Below, piece after piece: positions 14,685-23,856 of a stretch of 23,883 bases of DNA. The notes below the pieces were generated by a model, which saw only the letters and a list, made by a program, of their open reading frames with translations, did not search any database and had not been told where the DNA came from. Position numbers and translations under genes: made by a program. Positions within the stretch are counted from its first letter, which is position 1, and the number at the start of each line of letters is the position of its first letter. The stretch comes from CAYNTS01 sp964400495 (GTDB lineage Bacteria > Fidelibacterota > Marinisomatia > SCGC-AAA003-L08 > D37C17), in NCBI GenBank assembly GCA_964400495.1, contig CAYNTS010000032.1:1-23883 (forward strand). The letters run 5' to 3'.

Positions 14685-15719
14685 TTATTCTGTAATTATA
14701 ATGTTTACAATTTCAATAATATCGAGAACATTAATAATACTATCTTGATTTAAATCAGCATTTTCCAATTGAGTACCAATGAGTGGTTGTGCATCGATAA
14801 TATGATTTACTACTAAAATAATATCCAAAACATTTACTAATAAATCTCCACTTACATCCCCTATAACAGATTGGCAAGAAACATACTCACATGATCCATT
14901 ATCAGTATTTGCATTCGAATCAAAATTGCATGCTCCGCTATCTGTACATCCATAAACTGGAGTGAAAAAGTAAGCCCGTTCTACTAATGTTGCATCTAAA
15001 ATATATGGGTTTGGTTTATTTTCTTGATAGTTTGCAATTGCCCATGTTCTGTCAATTTCATCTTGTGTTGCAGGGTCTTGTTGATGCCATTGAAATAGTG
15101 TTTCTTTCTGAAGTTCAAAAAAACTATCATCTGCAACGGACTCATACATTGTATAAAAATAAAACATTGAACGTGCAATATCGCCTTTTGTATCTTCGCG
15201 AGGTTCAAAATATTGTGATGAACTTTCACTATACTCATCAATATTATTTGATGGAATCGATGTTAAATTTTGAGATTGCCAATACCAATGATCTGCATTG
15301 TAATCATTGATTTCTCCAAAAGGTTTATTGCTACGAGATGAATTGACATTTTCTTTGCATGGTTGTAAATGGTGCATATCACTTTTCATGGGGCTTGACC
15401 CTGAATATAAACTTTGTGGCCAAACATGCTCACAGTTCATTCCATTATTATACAAATATGTACTGGGGTCTTGTCCATTTGGAAGGTTGACATAATAATC
15501 TGTATATATACCATACACATTACCATTGCTTTGTTTATCAATCTCCCCATATAAAACATCGCGTGCAGAATTGTACCCTAATGTAGAGGATGTCTTATAA
15601 TTATTTTGTAAATAGTCAATCAACCCACCTTCAACCAAACCATCGCCAATGACAGTTTGAGAAAAGATGGATGAAAGCAAATTAGTTAAAACTAAAAGTA
15701 TGAATGTTCTTTTCAACAT
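14685..15719 (-). CDS. Secreted endonuclease I with C-terminal dockerin-like domain
   Basis: Exported nuclease of about 344 residues. The signal peptide MLKRTFILLVLTNLLSSIFS is followed by an endonuclease I (EndA/Vvn-like, His-Me finger) domain at about 35-235. It has the family motifs NCEHVWPQSLYSGS (catalytic His98), KSDMHHLQPCKENVNSSRSN and KPFGEI. These enzymes cut DNA and RNA nonspecifically, so the likely role is nutrient scavenging outside the cell. A short Cys-containing segment GCTDSGACNFDSNANTDNGS follows (about 257-277), then a dockerin-like pair GDVSGDLLVNVLDIILVVN and ADLNQDSIINVLDIIEIVN. The frame extends to a TTG at 15731, but the ATG at 15719 gives a clean signal peptide. The GGGGA before it is only 1-2 nt away, so the exact start is moderately sure. 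Confidence 0.9.
   Translation of the reverse strand: MLKRTFILLVLTNLLSSIFSQTVIGDGLVEGGLIDYLQNNYKTSSTLGYNSARDVLYGEIDKQSNGNVYGIYTDYYVNLPNGQDPSTYLYNNGMNCEHVWPQSLYSGSSPMKSDMHHLQPCKENVNSSRSNKPFGEINDYNADHWYWQSQNLTSIPSNNIDEYSESSSQYFEPREDTKGDIARSMFYFYTMYESVADDSFFELQKETLFQWHQQDPATQDEIDRTWAIANYQENKPNPYILDATLVERAYFFTPVYGCTDSGACNFDSNANTDNGSCEYVSCQSVIGDVSGDLLVNVLDIILVVNHIIDAQPLIGTQLENADLNQDSIINVLDIIEIVNIIITE
14817..14837. repeat. 21-bp direct repeat shared with the esterase gene (copy 2)
   Basis: The partner of 6659-6679, in the first half-repeat of the endonuclease dockerin-like tail; copy 1 lies in the second half-repeat of the esterase tail. Confidence 0.6.
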
Positions 15720-15773
15720 TTCCCCAATCAATTATTATTATAAACATGGGACTAATAATAACAGCTGAGGACG

Positions 15774-15779
15774 ATTATA
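15774..15779 (-). promoter_or_regulatory. Candidate -10 box for the endonuclease I gene
   Basis: A consensus TATAAT on the minus strand lies about 55 nt upstream of the ATG at 15719. No good -35 box is present at the usual distance, so this is tentative. Confidence 0.3.
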
Positions 15780-15835
15780 GTGCATTATCGACGCGAGTAA
15801 TTTACTAAATAATAAATATAAGTTGTGAGAAAACA

Positions 15836-15859
15836 AAAGGTCTCAATAAAGAGACCTTT
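15836..15859 (-). terminator. Rho-independent terminator of the TonB receptor / secreted protein / PorV-like operon
   Basis: A perfect 9-bp stem (AAAGGTCTC with GAGACCTTT, 6-nt loop) is followed on the minus strand by TTTTGTTTT. It lies 35 nt after the stop of the PorV-like gene. The plus-strand side lacks a T-tract beyond the stem. Confidence 0.85.
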
Positions 15860-15894
15860 CGTTCTGCACATAAAACATGAAGATTAGTTACAAC

Positions 15895-16911
15895 TTAGAA
15901 TCCAACATTAAACGCCAATACACCTGTATTACCAAATGTATCAGAAGTTCTGATTCCATAATCTAAACCAAAGTTCATAGTTCCCATCGGCATGGACAAG
16001 CCACCTCCAAAAGAGGCGCCGAAGTTATTTGTGGTAAGGTCTTCATCCCAATCTTCTGTGTCATCATCAATTGAGTAAACACTTAAGCCACCACCAACCC
16101 AAATATGCATTCCACTAACATCCATACCATATTCATAACCAAGTAAATATTCATTGAATCCGTATGAATTATTTGTGAAACTACCATATACATCAATACT
16201 ATTAAGCGAATATGTTAATGCCATATTCAATTGTGCTGGAAGGTTAGATGCTTGTGCTATAATGGCTCGTGGTTCTGAATCTACATACTGTTCCATATTG
16301 GTACCACTATATTGAAGTTTTGTACCCAAATTCTTCATTGTAATACCAAGATGCAAGGGTAATGTTGAATGAGTGTATTGAACACCCATGTCAATTGCAA
16401 AAGCAGTTCCACCTGTTTGGTCAATGGATTCGTTTACTAATTTAATGTTAGTACCAAAACTAACTCTATCAGTAAATGCTTTTGCATAACTTGCAGTTAA
16501 AATGGAAAAGTTTGGTGAGAATGTTTTACCAGATCCACCATGTGTATCATCAGCTGTTGTCCATTTGATACTTCCAAAATCAAGTGATTTGAAGGATAAT
16601 CCAACTGTACCACCTAACATATTAGTTACAAATGACGCATAACTTAACCCAATATCTGCTATATAATTATAGCTAGAGAATTGAGATTCTACACCACCTT
16701 TATGATTAATTATCCCTGCAGGATTATAAAATATAGCATCTGCTCCAGACACAGTAGCTGTGTTTGAACCACTTAATGCAATACCCTTTGCACCTGTAGG
16801 AAGTAGTAATTGTGTTCCACTATCAGTTCCAAGTGAAGCTCCTGTCCCAGAGAATACTAGGGAAAACAACACTACAGTGCTTATTGATTTTATGTAATAT
16901 TTAATATTCAT
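15895..16911 (-). CDS. PorV/PorQ-family outer-membrane beta-barrel protein
   Basis: This 338-residue protein has a signal peptide (MNIKYYIKSISTVVLFSLVFS, cleavage near SGTGA). The mature N-terminus, GTQLLLPTGAKGIALSGSNT followed by ADAIFYNPAGI, is typical of PorV/PorQ-type proteins of the FadL-like barrel group. Strands with alternating residues follow (VESQFSSYNYIADIGLSYAS, MNFGLDYGIRTSD), and the terminal strand is GVLAFNVGF. PorV acts in type IX secretion as the carrier that receives substrates after translocation. Here it lies 25 nt downstream of a gene whose product has a type IX-like C-terminal domain, which fits a dedicated export partner. AAGGAGA precedes the ATG. Confidence 0.78.
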   Translation of the reverse strand: MNIKYYIKSISTVVLFSLVFSGTGASLGTDSGTQLLLPTGAKGIALSGSNTATVSGADAIFYNPAGIINHKGGVESQFSSYNYIADIGLSYASFVTNMLGGTVGLSFKSLDFGSIKWTTADDTHGGSGKTFSPNFSILTASYAKAFTDRVSFGTNIKLVNESIDQTGGTAFAIDMGVQYTHSTLPLHLGITMKNLGTKLQYSGTNMEQYVDSEPRAIIAQASNLPAQLNMALTYSLNSIDVYGSFTNNSYGFNEYLLGYEYGMDVSGMHIWVGGGLSVYSIDDDTEDWDEDLTTNNFGASFGGGLSMPMGTMNFGLDYGIRTSDTFGNTGVLAFNVGF

Positions 16912-16936
16912 ATTTATCTCCTTTTCTTTCTGGTTA

Positions 16937-19900
16937 TTAATATCTATCTAACCGTTGTTCTGGAACAACAACAGCCAGTTTTAATACAGCTTGACAATCA
17001 TCTGTATCAATGTAAGCAATATACATACCCGATGCAACTGGTACGCCAAATGAGTTTTGCAAATCCCATATCTCATTTTGGCTACCACTATGTTCTAATT
17101 TTCTAACTAAAGAACCAGCTAGGTTATAGATAGAAATAGTTGCATTGTCTGGTAAATCTGTAAAATGCATTTGGTAATCCAAAGAATTTTGTTCTTCAGG
17201 ATTATACCCAAAATATGGATTTGGCCATACATTAACCTCTTCACAATCAAATGCAATTTCGGATGAAACTTCAGACGCAGTACTAAATGCGAAAGAATCA
17301 TCAGTTGTATTTGGCTTATTGGTAATCCACCTAAAGACCGTACCTACTTCAGGCATTGCAAGTTCTGCAGCTGCAGAATCCAATGCTCCACCATCAGTAA
17401 ATATATCTCCACCACCTAGATATCTATTCCAGTTCATTACACGGGTCCGTGCAATAACTTCAGTCCAGCTGTCTGTTGCTTCGGCACCAATTCCAGGAGC
17501 AAAAAATGAATCATACCCAACAGTACCAGGGGACATATCATCAGGATTACCCCAATATACCCAGTCACTTGATGGATCATTGTCAGAACTTGAACTTTCA
17601 TCATCACCCCATAAATCAAATGCATCTATATTATCGTCAGCTGCACCTAACCCTGCACCATTTAAAATTGCTGGTAGCATACGGTAATCATCACTTGGAT
17701 CATCTGGTGTTGTACCTATAGACCACAATTCAAAAGGCACATCTCCGATTATCAAACCGTCTTCAAACCGTCGATATCCTAAACCATTATCAAGTGCATC
17801 TTGTGTAAAACGCATTTCGAAATCATTAGGTATAGCTCTGGTAAAATTGGTTCCTCTAAATACTCTTTCATAAAAAGAATCCCAATCATTTGCAGTACCA
17901 CCACCATGAGTAACAAATGCCCAACCACCTTGCGCTTGTTGTGTTGGATAATCAGGAGCAGTTAGAAAGTTTAACCAAAGGATGTTTTCATTAACATCTT
18001 CATCAACACCTTCAATTGGACCATTTCCATTGGCAGTTTGCCAAATACCATGTATTCCATTGGTTGGACCATTAACCGCTACTTGCAAACCATCAAACAC
18101 AGGATTTGAATTATCACCAAAAGCTATCGTTTCTTCTATAATAACGCCATCAACTATGTTTTCATAATACACACCACTAACCATAGTTTGATCTGCAACG
18201 ACCAATTCACCAGTAGTTGTATTTAAAATATTCCATTGTTGAATAGACTTGAATTCATAACCAAGTTCTGAAACTGTTGCAATACCAGATGCATCTGTAA
18301 CTGTTCCATCATAACCATCATCATGAACTGTATACGAAATATCAAATGGGAAAGATGTAGGTAATTCTACATTTACAGTCCATACTTGACCGGCTTGAAT
18401 AGCCCCAAATGTAGAAAGGATATTATTACCCCAGGTAATAGTATTTGAACCACCTATAGTACCATCCATATTTTCACAGTTTTGACCATAGTCAGGATAG
18501 CTACAGCCAGCTATTGCATCCCAGCTATTAACAACCAAATCATCTGGTAAATCTAATACAATACCATCAACCCAGTTATCACCGCAAACCATGTCAAACG
18601 TAAATGTTAAATCAACCGTTCCAACATTTGCAGATGCTAATGCAGCGGCTGTAATTGTAGAGCCAGAGCAATCTCTTGACCTTCCGAGGAATCTACCAAC
18701 AGAATCTTCGTAAGCAGTTGCTTTCCAGATACCATCAACATCTCTGTAATAATGACCTGTGTCAATATAAACTTCATAGTCATCACCAGTAATTTCATAC
18801 GGGTCAACTACTGAAACAGTAATTGTTCCATCAGATCCACCCGAATGAGTAATGTCAAAATCAGAAAATCCAATTTCTACATTAGTTTCAGTAGAAACAC
18901 TTTTTTGAGGTCTAATTGATAAAATATTATCCGCACTTTCTAATGTCTTAGGGATACCATTTACATTATATCCATACGCATTTACGGTAAAATAATATTC
19001 TCTATCATTTATTAGTAAAGAACCACCATTTAGCTTATCACTACTAATTGATAACCACCTTTTAATCCCTGAGTCTGAACCCATTTGAACTGGTACATTT
19101 ACAGACACTCCATAATTTGGATCAAAAACATCATCATAGATTTCTGTAGTACCATTAATTAAATCAAAGGTCGCTAAGAGAACTTTGTCCCCAGTTCCGT
19201 TTGCATCTTCATGTTGCCATACATTATATCCTTCAAAATAGAAATATGTTGATTCACCATCAATTAAATCTATTTCATCCTCTGCAACATAACTTTCTGC
19301 AGAATCATCCCAAGTTATAATTATTTCTTCAAATGAAGCGGTTGCACTAACAACGGGTTGAGGTGGAGAGTCTGGCAGTGCAAATTGAATATCATACGCT
19401 AATTGTGCCAATTGATCTACTTCTTTTAGTAGAGTAACTGAACTAAGAGCATCTCCTGCTTGCGCATGAATAATACCAAACACTACTTCTAATGAATCAT
19501 CTGCTGGAAATGTAAATGGACCTACATTCATTAAAAAACGACGGTCAGCAGAATCGTGGTCATCACCATCAACCCAACAATCATCACTAGTACCTGTATC
19601 ATTATTAGGATCACATGGATGTACAAATTTACTATCCTCCCCAGTTGAAGAATTTACAAATGGCGTTCCATCTGCACGTAACCCTGACATATAATTATAT
19701 ACTTCTTGTGATGTTTCTGGGTCATAATACACTTCATCACCATTAATATACTTAACAAATGATGACATTGGAAGATTTTGGTATCCTTCAAGAGTTTGTC
19801 CAAATCCAAATGCAGAACCATCGCCACCTGGCACGGTTGCTTGGAAAAAGTCATATCCTAATGCAGGTGCGGCATCGCCATATTCAGCATCAGGACCATC

Positions 19901-20698
19901 ATTATAACAGAAACCTAAACTAAGGTCTGTGTCACAGCCCACATAATCATCACCGGCATCACCTAAATCTGGGTCATCCCACAAACCAACAAACATATCG
20001 GTAATATCTACACCACCGCGGTTGAATGCTTGCATTTTAACAAACATCATATCACCGAATGCATCAGGTCTATTATACCCCCACATGGTTACACGAACTT
20101 CAATACCAAGAGGCATTGTTCCGTATAAGACATGTGAACTTGCATCGCCATCTGTCATAGTATAGAAAATGACTTGATCACCAATGAATTCAGGATGGTC
20201 AGGTCCTGCTGGAAGTGGTGAATATACACCATCACCATCATTATCAACCCATGGCGCACCTCTGTGTGCAGGCCAGTTTTGAAAATCATCAGAAGATAGC
20301 GGGTCTGCTAAGTCCGATTTATTTACTTTGTAGATTTGATATTCATCCGCACCAGAATCACCATCATATACACCTGGTGAAAACTCTGTTGAATATTCAG
20401 CTGTTGCTGTACGAATTGCATCATTTACTTTTCCTGCAAACCAAATACCAGATTGAAAGTTGGAATATGTATGTGCACCAGCAGGCCATTCCATTCCAGA
20501 ATGTCCTGTTGGATGATAATCCACAATCATTCCTGTATTTGATATATCAGAAACAATACGGTTAGCATCAAATTGCTCTCCGTCTATTTTGTTTAGATCT
20601 ATTACCGCATTTGCATGAGGTGCTGCTATTAACGGCAAAACCCCAACTGATAATAATAGAACCAAACTTTTTCTTATTTTTGAAAATATTTTATTCAT
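16937..20698 (-). CDS. Very large secreted/surface protein with type IX (Por) secretion-type C-terminal domain
   Basis: This 1253-residue exported protein has an N-terminal signal peptide (about 1-31, ending ANA-VID). The acidic Ca-binding-like N-terminal half contains Asp-rich segments such as DNDGDGVYSP and DGDDHDSADRRFLMN, the latter followed by VGPFTFPADDSLEVVFGIIH. A fibronectin III-like stretch begins near 445 (PPQPVVSATASFEEIIITWD). A beta-rich middle follows. The last 97 residues start at VWPNPYFGYNPEEQ and continue ATISIYNLAGSLVRKLEHSG and SGMYIAYIDTDD, a Por secretion-type sorting domain. Such proteins are common in Marinimicrobia and Ignavibacteria beside TonB receptors; the function is unknown. 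Signs of surface or glycan binding are only suggestive. It sits 18 nt after the receptor gene, with AAGGAG before the ATG. Confidence 0.78.
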   Translation of the reverse strand: MNKIFSKIRKSLVLLLSVGVLPLIAAPHANAVIDLNKIDGEQFDANRIVSDISNTGMIVDYHPTGHSGMEWPAGAHTYSNFQSGIWFAGKVNDAIRTATAEYSTEFSPGVYDGDSGADEYQIYKVNKSDLADPLSSDDFQNWPAHRGAPWVDNDGDGVYSPLPAGPDHPEFIGDQVIFYTMTDGDASSHVLYGTMPLGIEVRVTMWGYNRPDAFGDMMFVKMQAFNRGGVDITDMFVGLWDDPDLGDAGDDYVGCDTDLSLGFCYNDGPDAEYGDAAPALGYDFFQATVPGGDGSAFGFGQTLEGYQNLPMSSFVKYINGDEVYYDPETSQEVYNYMSGLRADGTPFVNSSTGEDSKFVHPCDPNNDTGTSDDCWVDGDDHDSADRRFLMNVGPFTFPADDSLEVVFGIIHAQAGDALSSVTLLKEVDQLAQLAYDIQFALPDSPPQPVVSATASFEEIIITWDDSAESYVAEDEIDLIDGESTYFYFEGYNVWQHEDANGTGDKVLLATFDLINGTTEIYDDVFDPNYGVSVNVPVQMGSDSGIKRWLSISSDKLNGGSLLINDREYYFTVNAYGYNVNGIPKTLESADNILSIRPQKSVSTETNVEIGFSDFDITHSGGSDGTITVSVVDPYEITGDDYEVYIDTGHYYRDVDGIWKATAYEDSVGRFLGRSRDCSGSTITAAALASANVGTVDLTFTFDMVCGDNWVDGIVLDLPDDLVVNSWDAIAGCSYPDYGQNCENMDGTIGGSNTITWGNNILSTFGAIQAGQVWTVNVELPTSFPFDISYTVHDDGYDGTVTDASGIATVSELGYEFKSIQQWNILNTTTGELVVADQTMVSGVYYENIVDGVIIEETIAFGDNSNPVFDGLQVAVNGPTNGIHGIWQTANGNGPIEGVDEDVNENILWLNFLTAPDYPTQQAQGGWAFVTHGGGTANDWDSFYERVFRGTNFTRAIPNDFEMRFTQDALDNGLGYRRFEDGLIIGDVPFELWSIGTTPDDPSDDYRMLPAILNGAGLGAADDNIDAFDLWGDDESSSSDNDPSSDWVYWGNPDDMSPGTVGYDSFFAPGIGAEATDSWTEVIARTRVMNWNRYLGGGDIFTDGGALDSAAAELAMPEVGTVFRWITNKPNTTDDSFAFSTASEVSSEIAFDCEEVNVWPNPYFGYNPEEQNSLDYQMHFTDLPDNATISIYNLAGSLVRKLEHSGSQNEIWDLQNSFGVPVASGMYIAYIDTDDCQAVLKLAVVVPEQRLDRY

Positions 20699-20716
20699 AT
20701 TAATGACTCCTTATTC

Positions 20717-23700
20717 TTACAAACCAATAGTTAAACCAAGACGAATTTGACGAGGAGCATCCCATCTGCGAGGATCACTAATTTTCGCAGTATAGTATGC
20801 ATCACCATTTTCATGTTGAGCTAACCAGTCTTTACCGTTCGAAGTATTTAACCATGCATCTGTTCCTGCTTCACCACTACCAGGATACACTTCATCAACA
20901 TTGTCTGTATTTAATACATTGTTTACTAACAGATAAACAGTCGCATCATAACCAGCAATATTCAACCCTTTGTCTAATTTTAAGTCTAGAGTTGTTGTCC
21001 ATGGTTTGTACGCTGAATTGATTGAAGATACAGGTGTTAACCAATCTCTATCATTTACAATTGAATATACTTGAGTTGGAGTATATGCAGTTCCTGAACC
21101 AAATTGATATAATAAATTGATTCCAGAATTTGCAAAGAAACCACTCTCATCTTCAAATCGATAATCAAGCATTACAGAACCTGTATGCCGTTGATCATAT
21201 TCAAGAGGATTTATAATAGTTGGATAAGTATCACCAATCCATGCGATATTAAAGTTAGATTCTTCGTCTGAACCAGTACCTTCAGCATACGAAAGCGTGT
21301 AACTTACATTCGCCAATAGTCCTTTAACTCGACGCATATTCAAATTAAATGATAACCCTTTTACAATACCAAAGTCACCATTTTGAAATTGTGCCCAAAC
21401 AAGACCATTACCATTAACTTGGGCATCATTTCGGTTTGCCATCATAGTGTAGTTTCTAACTTCTTTATAATATCCTGTAATATCCAATGCCGCAGCAGAA
21501 CCAACCTGCTGTGTAAAACCAACTTCATATTGTGTGGTTTCTTCTGGCTTCAAACTTGGATTTGGTGAAACCGTCATATTACCCTGTGTCAAGTTTGCTG
21601 ACAATCGAGTATCAGATAAGTATAAACTACTCAACACTGGATGCTGTGTAAACTTACCATATTGAGCATGAAATTTGGTTTCATCGGTTACAGGAAATGA
21701 AAATCCAAGTCGAGGATTTATAAATGAATAAGCATCTACTTTTTCATAATTAGACGCATCTCTATCGATTCCCCTGCTTTTTCCAAGCAGTATATATAAT
21801 TCATCCCAATCAGCAGGTGCTTCTGTGTTTGGATCAAAATAATCAAACCGAAGACCTGCATTAACAATTAAGTCCTCTAATTCAATTTTATCTTGGAAGT
21901 ATGCACCAAAAATAACGGGTTCACCAGGATCTTGATAGCCAACATCGGTGGCATCATTGTCAATAGAATAACCTAAGTTTTCAGCATACGCATCGTGATA
22001 TGTATTAAAAATCCATTCATCATCCAATACAGTTGATTGATCTTGAGCTGCTTGGCTATATTGCCATGCGATTTCCAAGGGTTGTGCCAATCGATAATAC
22101 TTGATTGTATTTTTTCTATAATCAAACCCAGCTCGTAATTCATGATCACCAAACTGATTCAAATAATCACTCTTCAACCCAATATATGATGTTTCGTTGT
22201 AATCATAGTCATCATACACGGAACCAAATGCACTAAATTTAGCTGTTTGGCTAAGTGACGATTGATTTTGCCCAGGTTGAACTAAATATGTATCATCAGT
22301 AACAACACCGTATGCTCCTAGGTCATTCCAATAAGTATTATCACCATATTCATCTGTAAAGTTATAATATGATGCATTAAATTTCAAGAATGATGTTTCA
22401 GAAATACTGAATGTTGCATTAGCATACAATGACAATGTATTGCTTTCAAACCGAGGATTATTCATTGAATTTACTAAACTGAATGAATGATTGTAGCTTC
22501 GACCTTCTTCCTTATTAATACTACCACCCACTTTTAAGATAAGTGGATTCAAGTCAAACAACAAGTTGCCTGAAACGGTCATTCGGTCACTACCTGCATT
22601 TACTTTAGAGCCATAGAAAGTTTGATAGTTATTATATCCAGCATATAATGTGTCAGTAATTAACGCACCTTCATCATTATACCGAGAAACTAAATCATAA
22701 TCAAAAAAGCAACCATCACAATCAAATCCATTTACAACTACTCCATAACTTGCATTATAGTCTGGATTTGGTGTAACACCATCTTCTAAAAATTCATCAG
22801 TACTTCCTGATATATCAATAATTGATACATTTTCAAAATCATCTTTTACAGGATTTCCATCTTCATCTAATAAAAATCCAACTTCATCACTGTTGAACTC
22901 AGTACGATCTAAAGTTGAATACGGATGGGTTGATGGATTCCTGTCATCTGTCGCACGACCTTCATAACTAAAGAAATATCGAACATTATCTCCAACTGGT
23001 CCACCTACATTAAAGTTATAGAGGTTGTAGCCATTTGAATATAAGCCATCATCATTTCCTGCACCAGATGCTCCAAGTCCCATGATAAATTCACCAGAGA
23101 AAGCAAGGTCCTTGCCACCTGATCGAGTAGTTGTGTTAACCACACCACCATTTACATTACCATATTCTGCACTGAATCCACCAGATTGGAATTGTACTTC
23201 TTCCATTGCTGAATTTGAGACCGTACTTGTATTATCAAGCGACCATGCATTATTCATGTACACACCATCAACATAATATGCTACATCACCTGCACGCGAT
23301 CCACGCACATAGATATTGCCATCATCAGCCACGGTACCCGTTTGAGTGGCAACAATGGATTCTACTCCCCTAAGTGGTAGATTTTCAATTGTTTCACTGT
23401 CAATAATTCGTGTTGTATTTGTTGAGTTTTTGTTAATAATTGGTTTTTCTGCTCGCACTTCAACAACTGCACCTTTAATAGCACTTACTGCTAATTTATA
23501 GTCTTGTGTTGTAGTTAAACCATTAGAAACTGCTACATTAGATATTCTTTTTGAAGAATAACCAATATAATCACATCGAATAATGTGTGTTCCCACTGGT
23601 ACTGCGAGAATTGTAAATTGACCATCAGCATCAGTAGCAGAACCTAATGAAGTTCCCTCTACCATAACATTTGCACCAATGAGTGCATTGCCACTGTTTT

Positions 23701-23797
23701 CGTCAACAACCCTTCCTGTTATTTTTCCAAAGTCTTGCGCTTGTAGCAAAACTATTGGAATTAACAACAATATTATTAATCGTATCTTTTGTTTCAT
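20717..23797 (-). CDS. TonB-dependent outer-membrane receptor with N-terminal carboxypeptidase-regulatory-like domain
   Basis: This 1026-residue protein has a signal peptide at 1-20 (ending LLQAQ). A carboxypeptidase-regulatory-like beta-sandwich (about 25-112) contains ITGRVVDENSGNALIGANVM and GSATDADGQFTILAVPVGTH. The plug domain (about 115-235) has IYVRGSRAGDVAYYVDGVYM and AEYGNVNGGVVNTTTRSGGK. A 22-strand type barrel runs to the C-terminus (GSDRMTVSGNLLFDLNP, NPSLKPEETTQYEVGFTQQV, RQIRLGLTIGL). The segment 'NPSLKPEETTQYEVGF' is the usual late-barrel signature of these receptors. The protein is SusC/OmpA-type in form, but there is no SusD partner; instead the secreted giant protein and PorV-like gene follow. 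The substrate is unknown. AAGGAG lies about 8 nt before the ATG. Confidence 0.9.
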   Translation of the reverse strand: MKQKIRLIILLLIPIVLLQAQDFGKITGRVVDENSGNALIGANVMVEGTSLGSATDADGQFTILAVPVGTHIIRCDYIGYSSKRISNVAVSNGLTTTQDYKLAVSAIKGAVVEVRAEKPIINKNSTNTTRIIDSETIENLPLRGVESIVATQTGTVADDGNIYVRGSRAGDVAYYVDGVYMNNAWSLDNTSTVSNSAMEEVQFQSGGFSAEYGNVNGGVVNTTTRSGGKDLAFSGEFIMGLGASGAGNDDGLYSNGYNLYNFNVGGPVGDNVRYFFSYEGRATDDRNPSTHPYSTLDRTEFNSDEVGFLLDEDGNPVKDDFENVSIIDISGSTDEFLEDGVTPNPDYNASYGVVVNGFDCDGCFFDYDLVSRYNDEGALITDTLYAGYNNYQTFYGSKVNAGSDRMTVSGNLLFDLNPLILKVGGSINKEEGRSYNHSFSLVNSMNNPRFESNTLSLYANATFSISETSFLKFNASYYNFTDEYGDNTYWNDLGAYGVVTDDTYLVQPGQNQSSLSQTAKFSAFGSVYDDYDYNETSYIGLKSDYLNQFGDHELRAGFDYRKNTIKYYRLAQPLEIAWQYSQAAQDQSTVLDDEWIFNTYHDAYAENLGYSIDNDATDVGYQDPGEPVIFGAYFQDKIELEDLIVNAGLRFDYFDPNTEAPADWDELYILLGKSRGIDRDASNYEKVDAYSFINPRLGFSFPVTDETKFHAQYGKFTQHPVLSSLYLSDTRLSANLTQGNMTVSPNPSLKPEETTQYEVGFTQQVGSAAALDITGYYKEVRNYTMMANRNDAQVNGNGLVWAQFQNGDFGIVKGLSFNLNMRRVKGLLANVSYTLSYAEGTGSDEESNFNIAWIGDTYPTIINPLEYDQRHTGSVMLDYRFEDESGFFANSGINLLYQFGSGTAYTPTQVYSIVNDRDWLTPVSSINSAYKPWTTTLDLKLDKGLNIAGYDATVYLLVNNVLNTDNVDEVYPGSGEAGTDAWLNTSNGKDWLAQHENGDAYYTAKISDPRRWDAPRQIRLGLTIGL

Positions 23798-23831
23798 ACT
23801 TTCTCCTTGTTGTTTCTAGTAATTACTATTT

Positions 23832-23856
23832 ATTTGTAGTTGATTCACCTACAAAT
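23832..23856. promoter_or_regulatory. Operator-like dyad upstream of the TonB receptor operon
   Basis: A perfect 8-bp inverted repeat (ATTTGTAG, 9-nt spacer, CTACAAAT) lies 35-59 bases upstream of the receptor ATG. A TTGACA sequence (minus strand, 23881-23876) lies just upstream of it, and the expected -10 position falls inside the dyad (CAATTT or similar, a poor match). The arrangement fits a repressor site over a promoter, but only position and symmetry support this. Confidence 0.4.

Noticed and set aside
15720..15731. TTG start for endonuclease I
   Set aside because: It has no ribosome site, and the ATG at 15719 begins a clean signal peptide.
17319..17721. Plus-strand open frames opposite the giant secreted protein
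   Set aside because: Composition is typical of antisense shadows (His/Pro-rich), with no start signals and no family resemblance.
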